A stretch of 64,000 nucleotides of DNA from Crocinitomicaceae bacterium (GTDB taxonomy: Bacteria; Bacteroidota; Bacteroidia; Flavobacteriales_D; Crocinitomicaceae): contig JAHENC010000001.1 of the NCBI GenBank assembly GCA_024643365.1, positions 124,001 through 188,000 of the forward strand. Reading direction: 5' to 3'. Under the pieces are notes generated by a model. That model was not told the DNA's origin. It saw nothing but the letters and a program-made list of their open reading frames with translations, and made no database searches. Shown in pieces: positions 17,159 through 26,543 of this stretch. The position numbers and the translations under genes were made by a program. Each line of letters starts with the position of its first letter. Positions within the stretch are counted from its first letter, which is position 1.

Positions 17159-20100
17159 ATGTTTAGAGTTATTTTTCTGCTTTCAATTGTTTTGCTTTGT
17201 CAAAACGCATTTGCTTCCCATGTCATGGGTGGTGAAATCAGCTATAAACATTTGGGAGGAACGAATTATCAATTTGAATTGATTTTTTACCGCGATTGCA
17301 ACGGCGCAGATGTCAATCCAGTATCTGAGCAACTCAAAGTTTGGAACAATCCAAGTTTATCGTCCATCACGGTCAATTTCGTTTCTCGTCAAGATATTTC
17401 CCCAACTTGTTTGCCTGTTGCGGGCTCACCTGGACCTCTACTTTGCGGAACAGGAAGCAACGGCGGGAACGGGCAAGGAGCTGTTGAAAAAGTACTGTAC
17501 CGAAGTGCGGCTGTTTCTTTAACAGGTGTCCCTCCGGCAAATGGCTGGATTTTCACTTACGAAAACTTTTCCCGAAGCAACACCGTTTCCAATTTAATGA
17601 ATCCGGCGAACTATGGAATCACCTTGGCAGCGAAAATTTATCACTTAGATAATCCAGACGATTCACCTGTGTTTTTTCAAGATCCACACTTTGTCAGTTG
17701 TGCTGGAACTCCATATACGTTTAACGGAAATGCCATCGATCCAAACTTGGACTCCTTGGTTTTTTCCTTCGGAATTCCTTATAACAACATTCAAGGAGCA
17801 AGTTACAATCCTCCGGTTGATCCTATTCCGGTTCCATTTGAACTTGGATTTAGTGCCAATAATCCTACACCAAATCAAAGTTTAAATCCAGGAAATATTC
17901 CAGCAAGTTTAAATCCAGTCTCTGGTGAATTAACCTTTACCTGTGTGAATATTGGGAATTATGTCGTGAAGGTTCTGGTGAAATCCTATCGCCAAGGAAT
18001 TTTAATTTCAGAAGTTGAACGCGAAATGCAATTGATGGTCATGCCGTGTTCAGGCGCAAATAATCCGCCTGTGATTACGCCACCATTTCCAGGGAATTCC
18101 TTCGATCTAACCGTGAATGCAGGAGATTTGGTTTCCTTCAACTTAAATGCAAGCGATGCGGATCTACTTCAAGATGGCAGTCTGCAAACATTAACGATGA
18201 CTGGATCTGGTCCAATGTACGGCACGAACTTCACCTCAAGTTCAGGTTGCAGCATTGCGCCATGTGCGAGTTTAACTTCTGGATTTCCATTCAGTGGAAC
18301 AGGCGCTATCAGTACCAATTTCAATTGGCAAACCACCTGTGACCACATCTCTGATGCGCAAGGAAATGCCATGAGTCAAATGACCTACAACTTTGTATTT
18401 CGTGTGCAAGACGACTATTGCCAAGTTCCTCAAGTAAGCTATGCAACAGTAACCATTCACGTTTTGAATCCAGGAATCATTAATGCACCTGAAATTAATT
18501 GCATTCAAACGGCAAATTCAAACGATTTGACCATTTTCTGGGATCCTGTAACCAATAACAACAATGCATTTGTGTCTTATCAAATCTATTCGATTCAAAA
18601 TGGATTAATTGGAACAGTTACAGACATCAATGCGAATAGTTTTATTGTTCCAGCAATCTACACACACCACGAATTTTATCTTGCTGTGCAGTCTGGATGT
18701 AATGGCGGAACACTTCGTTACAGTGATACAATCTCTAACATTTTTCTGTCACTCGTCAATCCAAACAACGGAACGGCGGTTCTTAACTGGAATAAACCGC
18801 GTGCAACACCGCTTCCAACCTACAACGAGTACTTTTACATTTACCGAGAATATCCAACAAACTTCTTTAACTTTTTGGATAGCGTTCCCTACAATCAAAC
18901 AAGTTACATCGACACGATTGATTTGTGTGATGAATTCATTCGATACCGTGTGAATTTAACTACGACCTCATGTAATTTTAATTCTAACCGTCCGGGTGAC
19001 AATTTAAGCGATATGTTTACACCTGATATGCCGGTAATCTATTCAGTTGGATTCGACACGACGACCTACCTGATGAACATCCAGTGGAATCAAAATGCAC
19101 AAGATGACACATACGGTTATGTTATTTACACCTTCGACGCGAATGGGTTTCTATTTGAATTAGATACGGTTTACGGAATTGGAACAACGAACTATTCATA
19201 CCTCGTGAATTCCCCTGGCCCATTCTCATACTCTGTTGCCGCATTCGATTCTTGCTTCACCTCAGCGAATCCACCAACTTTTCAAACATCTGCAAAAGCG
19301 CTAGTACACACGTCTATTCTCGCGAGTTACAGCATCAACATGTGCGCTGAAGAAGCGAATCTTTCTTGGAGTTTATATGGTGGAGCACCGGTGACAAACT
19401 ATGAAATTTGGTCTAAGAACAACAACCAATGGACACTGTTAGGCAATACCAGTGACATGAGTTTTCTTGCGCAATTAACACGAGGACAGTCTTATTGTAT
19501 TTTCATCAAAGCAAATTTGAGTAATGGGAAAGTAGCCTTTTCGAATCCATGTTGTTTCTTGATGCCAAGTCCAACCGCTCCGGCGTATCATTATTTTAAA
19601 TTGGCGACAGTCAATGGAGAGTTCATTGAACTATACGATTACGTCGATGCCACCGTTGGAATTACAGAAATCATCTTTGAACGCAAGGATACACTTGGGA
19701 ATTTTGTAGAAATTGGTCGAGCACCAGTTGTTGGAAACGTTGCTAAGTTTACTGACGAAGATGTAGAACTAAGCCTACAAGCATGGGAATACCGAAGCAT
19801 GTACGTGGACAGCTGCGGGAATCCAGGTGCGTATGCGAACACCAATAAAACGATTTTTGTCACGGGAACAGCGGATCAATACAACATGATCAATACCATT
19901 TCATGGAATCCTTACGAATTATTTGATGGCGATGTGATGGAATACCATGTGTACCGAAATGCGTATGGCACTTTCGAAAATACACCAATGGCGATTGTCC
20001 CGAATAACGTTACGAGTTTAACAGATGATGTTTCTGCCTTACGAACGAATGGCGAGGTATGTTACCGAATTGAAGCGGTTGAAGGACTGAACTCCTATAA

Positions 20101-20425
20101 CTTTAGTGAAACGAGTCGTTCCATCGATGTGTGCATTCCATATGATCCATTGGTGTTTGTGCCAAACGCTTTCACTCCAGATGGGTTAAATCCAATTTTC
20201 TACCCGGTTGTTTCCAACGCTGATCCAAAAAACTATACGTTTAGTATTATTGATCGTTGGGGACAAATCGTTTTTGAAACTTCGGATCCAACTATGGGTT
20301 GGAACGGCAAGATTTCCAGTTCTGGACTAGATGCCACGAACGATGTCTTTTTGTACCGCATTGAAATTACGACACAAACAGATGAGTTGATTGTGAAAAG
20401 AGGATATGTGACGTTAATCAGGTAA
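17159..20425 (+). CDS. Large gliding motility-associated C-terminal domain protein with FN3-like repeats
   Basis: A 1088-residue exported protein. Signal peptide 1-19 (ending NAFAS) is followed by the N-terminal block HVMGGEISYKHLGGTNYQFEL and FYRDCNGADV, which is common at the start of Bacteroidota surface proteins of this type. Cadherin/PKD-like material follows (~300-440), then repeated FN3-like modules (~440-980) with recurring patterns such as LTIFWDPVTNNNN, AVLNWNKP and NTISWNPY. The C-terminal ~90 residues are a type B sorting domain (FVPNAFTPDGLNP, SIIDRWGQIVFET). It should be a T9SS cargo displayed on the surface; adhesion is the likely but unproven role. The stop overlaps the next start by one base. 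Confidence 0.9.
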   Translation: MFRVIFLLSIVLLCQNAFASHVMGGEISYKHLGGTNYQFELIFYRDCNGADVNPVSEQLKVWNNPSLSSITVNFVSRQDISPTCLPVAGSPGPLLCGTGSNGGNGQGAVEKVLYRSAAVSLTGVPPANGWIFTYENFSRSNTVSNLMNPANYGITLAAKIYHLDNPDDSPVFFQDPHFVSCAGTPYTFNGNAIDPNLDSLVFSFGIPYNNIQGASYNPPVDPIPVPFELGFSANNPTPNQSLNPGNIPASLNPVSGELTFTCVNIGNYVVKVLVKSYRQGILISEVEREMQLMVMPCSGANNPPVITPPFPGNSFDLTVNAGDLVSFNLNASDADLLQDGSLQTLTMTGSGPMYGTNFTSSSGCSIAPCASLTSGFPFSGTGAISTNFNWQTTCDHISDAQGNAMSQMTYNFVFRVQDDYCQVPQVSYATVTIHVLNPGIINAPEINCIQTANSNDLTIFWDPVTNNNNAFVSYQIYSIQNGLIGTVTDINANSFIVPAIYTHHEFYLAVQSGCNGGTLRYSDTISNIFLSLVNPNNGTAVLNWNKPRATPLPTYNEYFYIYREYPTNFFNFLDSVPYNQTSYIDTIDLCDEFIRYRVNLTTTSCNFNSNRPGDNLSDMFTPDMPVIYSVGFDTTTYLMNIQWNQNAQDDTYGYVIYTFDANGFLFELDTVYGIGTTNYSYLVNSPGPFSYSVAAFDSCFTSANPPTFQTSAKALVHTSILASYSINMCAEEANLSWSLYGGAPVTNYEIWSKNNNQWTLLGNTSDMSFLAQLTRGQSYCIFIKANLSNGKVAFSNPCCFLMPSPTAPAYHYFKLATVNGEFIELYDYVDATVGITEIIFERKDTLGNFVEIGRAPVVGNVAKFTDEDVELSLQAWEYRSMYVDSCGNPGAYANTNKTIFVTGTADQYNMINTISWNPYELFDGDVMEYHVYRNAYGTFENTPMAIVPNNVTSLTDDVSALRTNGEVCYRIEAVEGLNSYNFSETSRSIDVCIPYDPLVFVPNAFTPDGLNPIFYPVVSNADPKNYTFSIIDRWGQIVFETSDPTMGWNGKISSSGLDATNDVFLYRIEITTQTDELIVKRGYVTLIR

Positions 20426-21402
20426 TGGAAACAAAGAAAATACTCATCATTCAAACAGCGTTTCTTGGCGACGTCATTTTGGCAACTCCTCTGATTGAAT
20501 CCCTATCAGCTTCTTTTCCATCTGCACAAATTGATTTTCTTTTGAAAAAAGGAAATGAAGCATTGCTGATCGAACATCCCAAATTACGTCGTGTACTCAT
20601 CTTTGATAAGTCCCAAAAAAGAAAATCACTACTTGATTTAATCCAAGAAATTAGAAAAGAAAAATACGATTTGGTATTAAACCTTCATCGCTTTGCTTCG
20701 TCTGGATTGATAACCATTTTTTCTGGAGCGAAAGAAACAAGGGGATTTTCAAAGAATCCATTTTCATTCTTCTACTCCAAACGATTTCAGCATTCCATCA
20801 GGAATGGGAAACATGAAGTCGATCGAAATTTGTCACTTATTTCCGACCTCGTTGAAAATCCACAGCGCAGACCACAATTATTCCCTAGTAAAGCAGACCT
20901 AGACTTTGTTTCGAAATGGAAAAACGAATCCTATTTTTGTCTTGCACCCGCATCTGTTTGGTTTACGAAACAAGCTCCACCAGCTGTTTGGCAATATGTG
21001 ATGGAAAAATTTGATGAAGAAGGTGTTCAATTTTATTTATTAGGAGGTCCTGCAGACCATGAACTTTGCGAAGGAATCAAAGTCATCAGTCAGCGAAACA
21101 ACGTGCATAATTTAGCCGGAAAACTAAGTCTGATGCAATCTGCCGCGTTAATGAAGGATGCCAAACGAAATTTCGTCAATGATTCAGGTCCATTACACAT
21201 TGCATCCGCAGGAAATGCTCCAGTCAGTGCCTTCTTTTGCTCCACCACTCCTGAATTCGGCTTTGGTCCATTGTCAGATGATTCGAATGTCATTGAGGTT
21301 AAAAACCTGGACTGTAAACCTTGCGGACTACACGGACACAAATCCTGTCCAAAAGGACATTTTCAATGTGGAAATGGATTGATTGAGGCGATGAATCGAT
21401 AG
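20425..21402 (+). CDS. Glycosyltransferase family 9 (heptosyltransferase-like)
   Basis: A 325-residue GT9 protein related to lipopolysaccharide heptosyltransferases, which act at the inner face of the cytoplasmic membrane. The N-terminus IIQTAFLGDVILATPLIESL is the family signature. The donor-site region reads CLAPASVWFTKQ, then FYLLGGPAD and FVNDSGPLHIASAGNAPVSAFFCST. A Cys-rich tail (LDCKPCGLHGHKSCPKGHFQCG) is typical of this family too. The start codon overlaps the stop of the surface-protein gene (TAATG), so the two are translationally coupled. T9SS type A cargo is attached to A-LPS in some species; whether this enzyme makes that glycan is speculative. Confidence 0.9.
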   Translation: METKKILIIQTAFLGDVILATPLIESLSASFPSAQIDFLLKKGNEALLIEHPKLRRVLIFDKSQKRKSLLDLIQEIRKEKYDLVLNLHRFASSGLITIFSGAKETRGFSKNPFSFFYSKRFQHSIRNGKHEVDRNLSLISDLVENPQRRPQLFPSKADLDFVSKWKNESYFCLAPASVWFTKQAPPAVWQYVMEKFDEEGVQFYLLGGPADHELCEGIKVISQRNNVHNLAGKLSLMQSAALMKDAKRNFVNDSGPLHIASAGNAPVSAFFCSTTPEFGFGPLSDDSNVIEVKNLDCKPCGLHGHKSCPKGHFQCGNGLIEAMNR

Positions 21403-21465
21403 TGAAATGACAATTGTGATCATTTGATACTGTTACGCTGCAAGTTGTACTGCTGCGACAATAAA

Positions 21466-24400
21466 TCACCTAATCAAAACCACACTTCCCGTTACCTGGA
21501 ATTTATTCACGTAGCCAAGCTCTTTGTACTTGACTAAATACGAATACACGCCATCTGGCGCATCGAAGCCTGCGAGGGAAGCATCCCAACCTTGTTTTGG
21601 ATCTTGGCTGTAAAACACGAGTTCTCCCCAGCGGTCGTAGATGGATAGTTCATAGCTTGCCAATTTCATGTTTTCGGGGAAAACAGCTGTGAACTCATTG
21701 TTCAATCCGTCGCCGTCGGGTGTGAAGGCATTCGGAATGAAGACCACAGGATCGTGTTCAACGACAATGACTTGCGAAGTGGTATCCATGCAACCGATTT
21801 GGTTACTGACTTGCAAGCTAACCAAGTAGGAACCTGCTTCTTCAGGGAAGGTATGTTCGGGCGAGAAAATACTGTCGTTGCATGCTCCATCGCCAAAATT
21901 CCAGTTAAAAAAGTAGGCATTCGAAGAGTTGTTTTCCAAGATGGTTGTTGGCATGTACAATGGAAGTACAGAATATTGTGGCGTGAAATCAGCTACGGGA
22001 TTGGCTACAATCGTCATGATTTGATTCACGACCTGTGGACAACGTAAACCAAGACTGGTATTTGTGATTCCAACTGAACTCGGAGTGAAGGTATAGTTTT
22101 GTGTGGCTTGGTTGTTGAAAGTGGGAGTCCAGATTCCAGTAATACCCTCGATGGAGACATCTGGAAAATTGAAAACGGCATCTTCACACAAGGAATCAGC
22201 GAAGTTAAAGCTTGGAGAAAGGGTTGGAATGATGGTCATGGTTTCATTTACGGACGATGCGCACGCACCAAGAACGGTGCTGATATCTGGACTAAACGTG
22301 TAGTTCGCACTCATTTGGTTGTTGAATGCTGGAGTCCAGGTCCCAGAAATGCCATTGATACTGGTTGTTGGAAAAACAAACGATGATCCCTCGCACAAAT
22401 TATTCACAAGGGAAAAGCTGGGTGCTGTTGGTGGAACTATGACCACATCCTGCTGCGTTGAAGCAACGCAAGTTGCGGTATTATTTAGGTCAGGCGTAAA
22501 CGTATATGTTGCACTGTTTTGATTGTTGAATGCGGGAGACCATGTTCCTGTGATGGAATTGTCAGAAACAGTTGGAAAGGTTAATTGACCGTTCAAACAG
22601 ATAGTGTCTAGGAAGCTAAACGTTGGAACGGTAGGAGAAACAATGTTCAGTGTGTGTTGAGTCGTAGAAGGACACCCTAAAGCTATCGTGGAAATGCTTG
22701 GCGTAAAGGTATACGTTAAACTATTTTGGTTGTCAAAAGCGGGAGACCATGTTCCGGTGATGGAATTATCAGAAACCGTTGGGAACGTCAATTGTCCGTT
22801 AAAGCAAACTGAATCAATCAAGCTAAACGTAGGAACCGTTGATGGAATAATACTCACCGTGTGTTGTGCTGGGGTTGGACATCCCACCGCTGACGTGGAA
22901 ATCGTTGGAGTAAAGGTATACGTTGTGGTATTTTGGTTATCGAAGGCTGGAGACCACGTTCCGAAGGCGCCTGTTTGCGTCGAAACCGGAAACAGCAGGT
23001 TGTCATTCTGACACAAGGTTGTGGCGAAATTGAAGATTGGTGTGATTAGCGGAACAATCTGCACGGTTAGTTGCAGTGGCTGATTACACGTTGTATCATT
23101 GGGTAAGAAGAAATACGTTCCTGAACTTTGATTATTGAAAGCTGGAGACCAAACGCCATCGACATTGTTCAAAGAAACAGATGGCAAGGTGTAACTCGTT
23201 CCTTGACAAAAAGGACCAACGTTTCCAAAATTTGGATAGACAATCTCCGTGAGACTGATGGTAGAATCATTCGACGTATTGTTCCCAAAATTACTTTCTG
23301 GATAAACGCCTAATTGCGTGCTATTCTGGTTCACCACCATGCTTAAACTAAACGGACTAGAAATACTTGCGGGAATGGTTACCAATGTACTCAAGCTCAA
23401 ACTATCACCAATGAGAATGTTTGAAGGCAAGGTCACCGTTGATAACAACACATTATTATTAACATAGACCGAGATAGGTGTTCCCGCTAGCAAGGTATCA
23501 TTCGAGTTGACATTGTACACCGTATAATCCAAGGTTAAGTCATGATTTTGACAAATGTCTTGACCGGTAATGCTGTCGAGTGAAATGGTCGCATCGGGAA
23601 GTTCGGATTGGATGGAGGTGATAACCGTAGAAATGAATCTTGGAGGATTCGAATTTAAAGTGATTAATGCACTTGTATCACCAACATTTAGGTAATTATT
23701 GACAGCGTATGTATCAATATCCATATTCCAACTTGTGTTGCTTCCTGTAAAACTGTTTGTTCCGTTAAAAGGATTATTCGCGGGGTTTTGAGCATTATTC
23801 AATATATTGTTATTGAATTTTATAGATTCGCCTGAATAAAGATTTGAACTGCCATTGTATGCAATGTATGTTATTTTAGCACCGGCCGTACTTGTGACAT
23901 TTAAATTGTTAATTGGTATGTAAAAAGTGGTGTTGTTAACTACGGTTCCTACCATTTGTACAAAACCGTCGTAAATATTCAATTGCTTATTCGGAAGGGT
24001 CGGATTTGAATAAACTACGATCAAATTCCATCCAGAATAATAATTCATGTTGCTGCAATATAATGAAATGAGTGGATTCAAGTCAAAGTTGCTAACCTGG
24101 TAAAGACCACTTCCAAAACTTTGAACATACGATGTTATGTCTTTTACAGCCGAAAAAAATAGTATTGGAGTCCAAGTTGGGGGATGAATATTTGCAACAT
24201 GAATAAGGTCAGGAATAATTGTATTGCCATTAAGATTTAGTGTGGTTCCGGCACCATTACCAATTCCCGACCATACTAAATAAGCACCAACAATTGTTTG
24301 GGTTGCTGCTAAATTTAAAGAAGCTGACGAATTAGTTTGCATGACACATGATTGCGGTACAAGTGAAATGTTATCGTAAGGATTATGCGACTTGCCAATT

Positions 24401-24516
24401 ATTGTGTAATCATAAGGGCCGTTAAATTGCTGGAATAAAGATAAGGGAACAGATGTGCCTTGCCCTTTGCCAAAGAATGGCAACAAAATCAACAAGAACA
24501 GCACATACTTTAACAT
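21466..24516 (-). CDS. Gliding motility-associated C-terminal domain protein with six tandem ~69-residue repeats
   Basis: 1016 residues, exported. Signal peptide 1-18 is followed by a DUF3344-like N-terminal region (~25-300; GAYLVWSGIGNG, YYSGWNLIVVYSNP) and a CARDB-like module (~305-420; LTLDYTVYNVNSND). Next are six repeats (~425-840) built round W-[ST]-P-[AT]-F-[ND]-N-Q and YTFTP, each with conserved Cys. A PKD domain (~855-915; FFNWNFGDG) and the type B sorting domain (~925-1016; FIPNAFTPDGDGLNN, IYDRWGELVFY) complete it. An exact -7 box (TAAATTTG) lies 28 nt before the ATG. The architecture says T9SS-exported surface protein; the ligand is unknown. Antisense ORFs in the repeat area are shadows. 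Confidence 0.9.
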   Translation of the reverse strand: MLKYVLFLLILLPFFGKGQGTSVPLSLFQQFNGPYDYTIIGKSHNPYDNISLVPQSCVMQTNSSASLNLAATQTIVGAYLVWSGIGNGAGTTLNLNGNTIIPDLIHVANIHPPTWTPILFFSAVKDITSYVQSFGSGLYQVSNFDLNPLISLYCSNMNYYSGWNLIVVYSNPTLPNKQLNIYDGFVQMVGTVVNNTTFYIPINNLNVTSTAGAKITYIAYNGSSNLYSGESIKFNNNILNNAQNPANNPFNGTNSFTGSNTSWNMDIDTYAVNNYLNVGDTSALITLNSNPPRFISTVITSIQSELPDATISLDSITGQDICQNHDLTLDYTVYNVNSNDTLLAGTPISVYVNNNVLLSTVTLPSNILIGDSLSLSTLVTIPASISSPFSLSMVVNQNSTQLGVYPESNFGNNTSNDSTISLTEIVYPNFGNVGPFCQGTSYTLPSVSLNNVDGVWSPAFNNQSSGTYFFLPNDTTCNQPLQLTVQIVPLITPIFNFATTLCQNDNLLFPVSTQTGAFGTWSPAFDNQNTTTYTFTPTISTSAVGCPTPAQHTVSIIPSTVPTFSLIDSVCFNGQLTFPTVSDNSITGTWSPAFDNQNSLTYTFTPSISTIALGCPSTTQHTLNIVSPTVPTFSFLDTICLNGQLTFPTVSDNSITGTWSPAFNNQNSATYTFTPDLNNTATCVASTQQDVVIVPPTAPSFSLVNNLCEGSSFVFPTTSINGISGTWTPAFNNQMSANYTFSPDISTVLGACASSVNETMTIIPTLSPSFNFADSLCEDAVFNFPDVSIEGITGIWTPTFNNQATQNYTFTPSSVGITNTSLGLRCPQVVNQIMTIVANPVADFTPQYSVLPLYMPTTILENNSSNAYFFNWNFGDGACNDSIFSPEHTFPEEAGSYLVSLQVSNQIGCMDTTSQVIVVEHDPVVFIPNAFTPDGDGLNNEFTAVFPENMKLASYELSIYDRWGELVFYSQDPKQGWDASLAGFDAPDGVYSYLVKYKELGYVNKFQVTGSVVLIR
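22000..23243 (-). repeat. Six in-frame tandem repeats, period 195-207 bp
   Basis: The anchor GCGGGAGACC/GCTGGAGACC (and variants) recurs at 22121, 22328, 22532, 22739, 22946 and 23141, giving periods of 207, 204, 207, 207 and 195 bp, all multiples of three. The units at about 22532 and 22739 are nearly identical at DNA level, which points to a recent duplication. Each unit encodes a ~65-69 residue Ig-like module of the surface protein. Confidence 0.9.
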
Positions 24517-24543
24517 CTGAAAAACAATTGTTTAACTACAAGA

Positions 24544-24551
24544 CAAATTTA
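24544..24551 (-). promoter_or_regulatory. -7 promoter box for the repeat-containing surface protein
   Basis: TAAATTTG on the minus strand, an exact TAnnTTTG match, 28 nt before the ATG at 24516. No -33 TTTG is seen at normal spacing. Confidence 0.5.
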
Positions 24552-24616
24552 AGCGTAATTTGTTCTTGAAAAAATAAAGTGGGGCTAAAGATTGCGGGGA
24601 ATTCATCCACTTTGCA

Positions 24617-24639
24617 CCGCTGGATATGCAATCCTGCGG
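24617..24639. repeat. REP-like palindrome, possible RAYT-associated relic
   Basis: CCGCTGGAT - ATGCA - ATCCTGCGG pairs at 8 of 9 positions. This 'CCGC..GAT / ATC..GCGG' form resembles extragenic palindromes mobilised by REP-associated tyrosine transposases in Bacteroidota. The 238-base gap at 24517-24754 that holds it has the -7 box of the minus-strand gene on its left and no gene. No transposase is nearby. Confidence 0.4.
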
Positions 24640-24754
24640 TACTATAAGCGATTAAAATTTTGGGGAAAGCTAAAATGAAGGAACTATTTTATGACTTTTT
24701 GTATTCCGCATGATTTCAAATACAGCGGTACGGGCTTTTCATCCTCCACATTCG

Positions 24755-25216
24755 TCACACCCCAAATTGACGCAAATGGTGGTCGATGTGCTTATACAAA
24801 AGATTGTTCCATTCCATCGCTGTTAATTTCCCCAAGGACAAGGATGGTCTAGCCGACAATTGTTCTGGACCCAACTCTTGAATTTTCTGGATGTAACCAA
24901 TCAACTTGCCTTTCTCTGCTTCGATGTCGAAGTTTTGGTTCAAACGAATAAATGTTGGTCCTGTCGGTAAGTTTTGACGGTATGGTACTTCATTTACCAT
25001 GGATTGCTTAAAGAAAGTTTTCAGCATCCATTTCATGATCATACCCGGTTTATCGGTATTCTCTCCGAGCGCTTGCTGATAAGCGACACAACAATGCGAC
25101 AACATCTGACCTGCATTCATTTTACCCCATAGTGCAGGAGTTTCATTTGTTAGTGATGAAATTCGTGTTGTTAATTCAACAGTCGTTTCTGGGGAATAAA
25201 TATTCGGTAAAGCCAT
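24755..25216 (-). CDS. DUF1569 / DinB-like protein
   Basis: A 153-residue predicted four-helix-bundle protein of the DUF1569 family, part of the DinB/YfiT-like superfamily, whose members often bind a divalent metal through three histidines. Candidates are His45 in QMLSHCCVAY and the pair in LLYKHIDHHLRQFG near the C-terminus. No signal peptide is present. The reaction is unknown; some superfamily members are thiol-dependent transferases, which would suit a bacillithiol-producing cell, but that is a guess. The gene lies 50 nt after the sucC stop, beyond a strong terminator, so it probably depends on readthrough or a weak promoter in that gap. Confidence 0.8.
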   Translation of the reverse strand: MALPNIYSPETTVELTTRISSLTNETPALWGKMNAGQMLSHCCVAYQQALGENTDKPGMIMKWMLKTFFKQSMVNEVPYRQNLPTGPTFIRLNQNFDIEAEKGKLIGYIQKIQELGPEQLSARPSLSLGKLTAMEWNNLLYKHIDHHLRQFGV

Positions 25217-25234
25217 TTTGAAAAAGTTTGTTCA

Positions 25235-25265
25235 ATAAAAAAGCCATCCGCAGATGGCTTTTAAA
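25235..25265 (-). terminator. Rho-independent terminator of sucC
   Basis: An AAGCCATC / GATGGCTT perfect 8-bp stem with a CGCA loop, flanked by A/T tracts on both sides. On the minus strand it follows the sucC stop by a few bases and ends in a T run. It separates sucC from the DUF1569 gene. Confidence 0.85.
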
Positions 25266-25266
25266 A

Positions 25267-26478
25267 TTATGCTAAAACTTCTTTGACCAAGTCAGCGGCT
25301 TCTTGTAGTTGCACTGCTGAATGGACATTCAGTCCTGATTCGTCGATTAATCGTTTCGCTTCAACAGCGTTTGTTCCTTGTAAACGAACAATGATTGGAA
25401 CTGGAATTTCACCGATGTTTTTGTACGCATCAACGATTCCTTGAGCAACACGGTCACAACGAACGATTCCACCAAAGATGTTGATTAGGATTGCTTTCAC
25501 ATTTGGATCTTTCAAGATGATGTGGAATGCTTTCTCAACGCGTTCTGCGTTTGCTGTTCCTCCTACGTCCAAGAAGTTCGCTGGGTTACCACCTGAAAGT
25601 TTGATGATATCCATCGTTGCCATAGCAAGTCCTGCACCATTTACCATACATCCAACGTTACCGTCTAATTTCACGAAGTTCAATCCAGCCTCATCAGCTT
25701 CTACTTCTGTTGGATCTTCTTCCGTTTTATCGCGCATCGCTGCGTACTCTGGATGACGGAACAATCCGTTTCCATCCATGGTAACTTTCGCATCTACTGC
25801 GATGATTTTATCATCCGATGTTTTGAACAATGGATTGATTTCAAACATCGAAGCATCGATTCCTACGTATGCATTGTATAAACAAGGAACGAATTTGCAC
25901 ATTTGTTTGAACGCTTCACCGGATAATCCAAGGTTAAAAGCAATTTTACGCACTTGGAATCCTTGAAGTCCAACACGTGGATCAACGAATTCTTTGTGTA
26001 ATTTTTCTGGAGTATGTTCAGCAACGTGTTCAATATCCATTCCACCTTCTGTAGAATAGATGATCACGTTTCTTCCTTTTTCACGGTCAAGTAAAACAGA
26101 CATATAGAATTCCTCAGGCTCAGAAGCTCCTGGATAGTAAACATCTTGTGCGATTAACACTTTATTTACTTTTTTACCTATTCCATTTGTTTGAAGTGTT
26201 GTGAGGTGTCCACCAAGGATACCAGCCACTTTTTCTTCTACTTGATCAAGTCCTTTTGCGATGACAACACCATGTGAACCAGTTTCTTCCACTGTTCCTT
26301 TCCCGCGTCCACCAGCATGTATTTGCGCTTTCACGACAAACCAACTTGTTCCTGTTTCCTCCGATAATTTTTTAGCAGCTGCCACAGCATCTTCTACTTT
26401 ATCGACTACTATCCCCTCTTGAACGGCTACGCCGAAACTTTTTAAGATAGATTTTCCTTGATATTCGTGTAAATTCAT
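25267..26478 (-). CDS. sucC: Succinate-CoA ligase (ADP-forming) beta subunit
   Basis: The ATP-grasp beta subunit of succinyl-CoA synthetase, which makes ATP or GTP from succinyl-CoA in the TCA cycle. At 403 residues it is full length. MNLHEYQGKSILKSFGV is the family start; KAQIHAGGRGKG is the nucleotide-binding loop; FEINPLF carries a Mg ligand; and the CoA-ligase half has FLDVGGTAN and ILINIFGGIVRCD. The alpha subunit gene sucD is not adjacent, as is usual in Flavobacteriia. A -7-like TACTTTTA (one mismatch) lies in the 65-nt gap upstream, and a strong terminator follows. Confidence 0.97.
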   Translation of the reverse strand: MNLHEYQGKSILKSFGVAVQEGIVVDKVEDAVAAAKKLSEETGTSWFVVKAQIHAGGRGKGTVEETGSHGVVIAKGLDQVEEKVAGILGGHLTTLQTNGIGKKVNKVLIAQDVYYPGASEPEEFYMSVLLDREKGRNVIIYSTEGGMDIEHVAEHTPEKLHKEFVDPRVGLQGFQVRKIAFNLGLSGEAFKQMCKFVPCLYNAYVGIDASMFEINPLFKTSDDKIIAVDAKVTMDGNGLFRHPEYAAMRDKTEEDPTEVEADEAGLNFVKLDGNVGCMVNGAGLAMATMDIIKLSGGNPANFLDVGGTANAERVEKAFHIILKDPNVKAILINIFGGIVRCDRVAQGIVDAYKNIGEIPVPIIVRLQGTNAVEAKRLIDESGLNVHSAVQLQEAADLVKEVLA

Positions 26479-26543
26479 TGTTGAAATTTTGCGAGGTAAA
26501 AGTACGTTTTTTCTCGGAATTGGATTTGAAAAATTAAATTATT

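Noticed and set aside
22000-23243. Regular spacing suggested a CRISPR or satellite array.
   Set aside because: Units are ~200 bp, in frame, diverged and coding; no short identical repeats with unique spacers.
22099-23313. Several plus-strand ORFs of 60-107 codons inside the 21.5-24.5 kb gene.
   Set aside because: They are antisense to the repeat array and recur with its 207-bp period; codon patterns and the sorting-domain protein on the minus strand explain them.
24517-24754. tRNA or small RNA gene in the largest gaps (24517-24754, 55057-55302, 39664-39826).
   Set aside because: No cloverleaf arms, TTCRA loop or CCA end found by eye on either strand.
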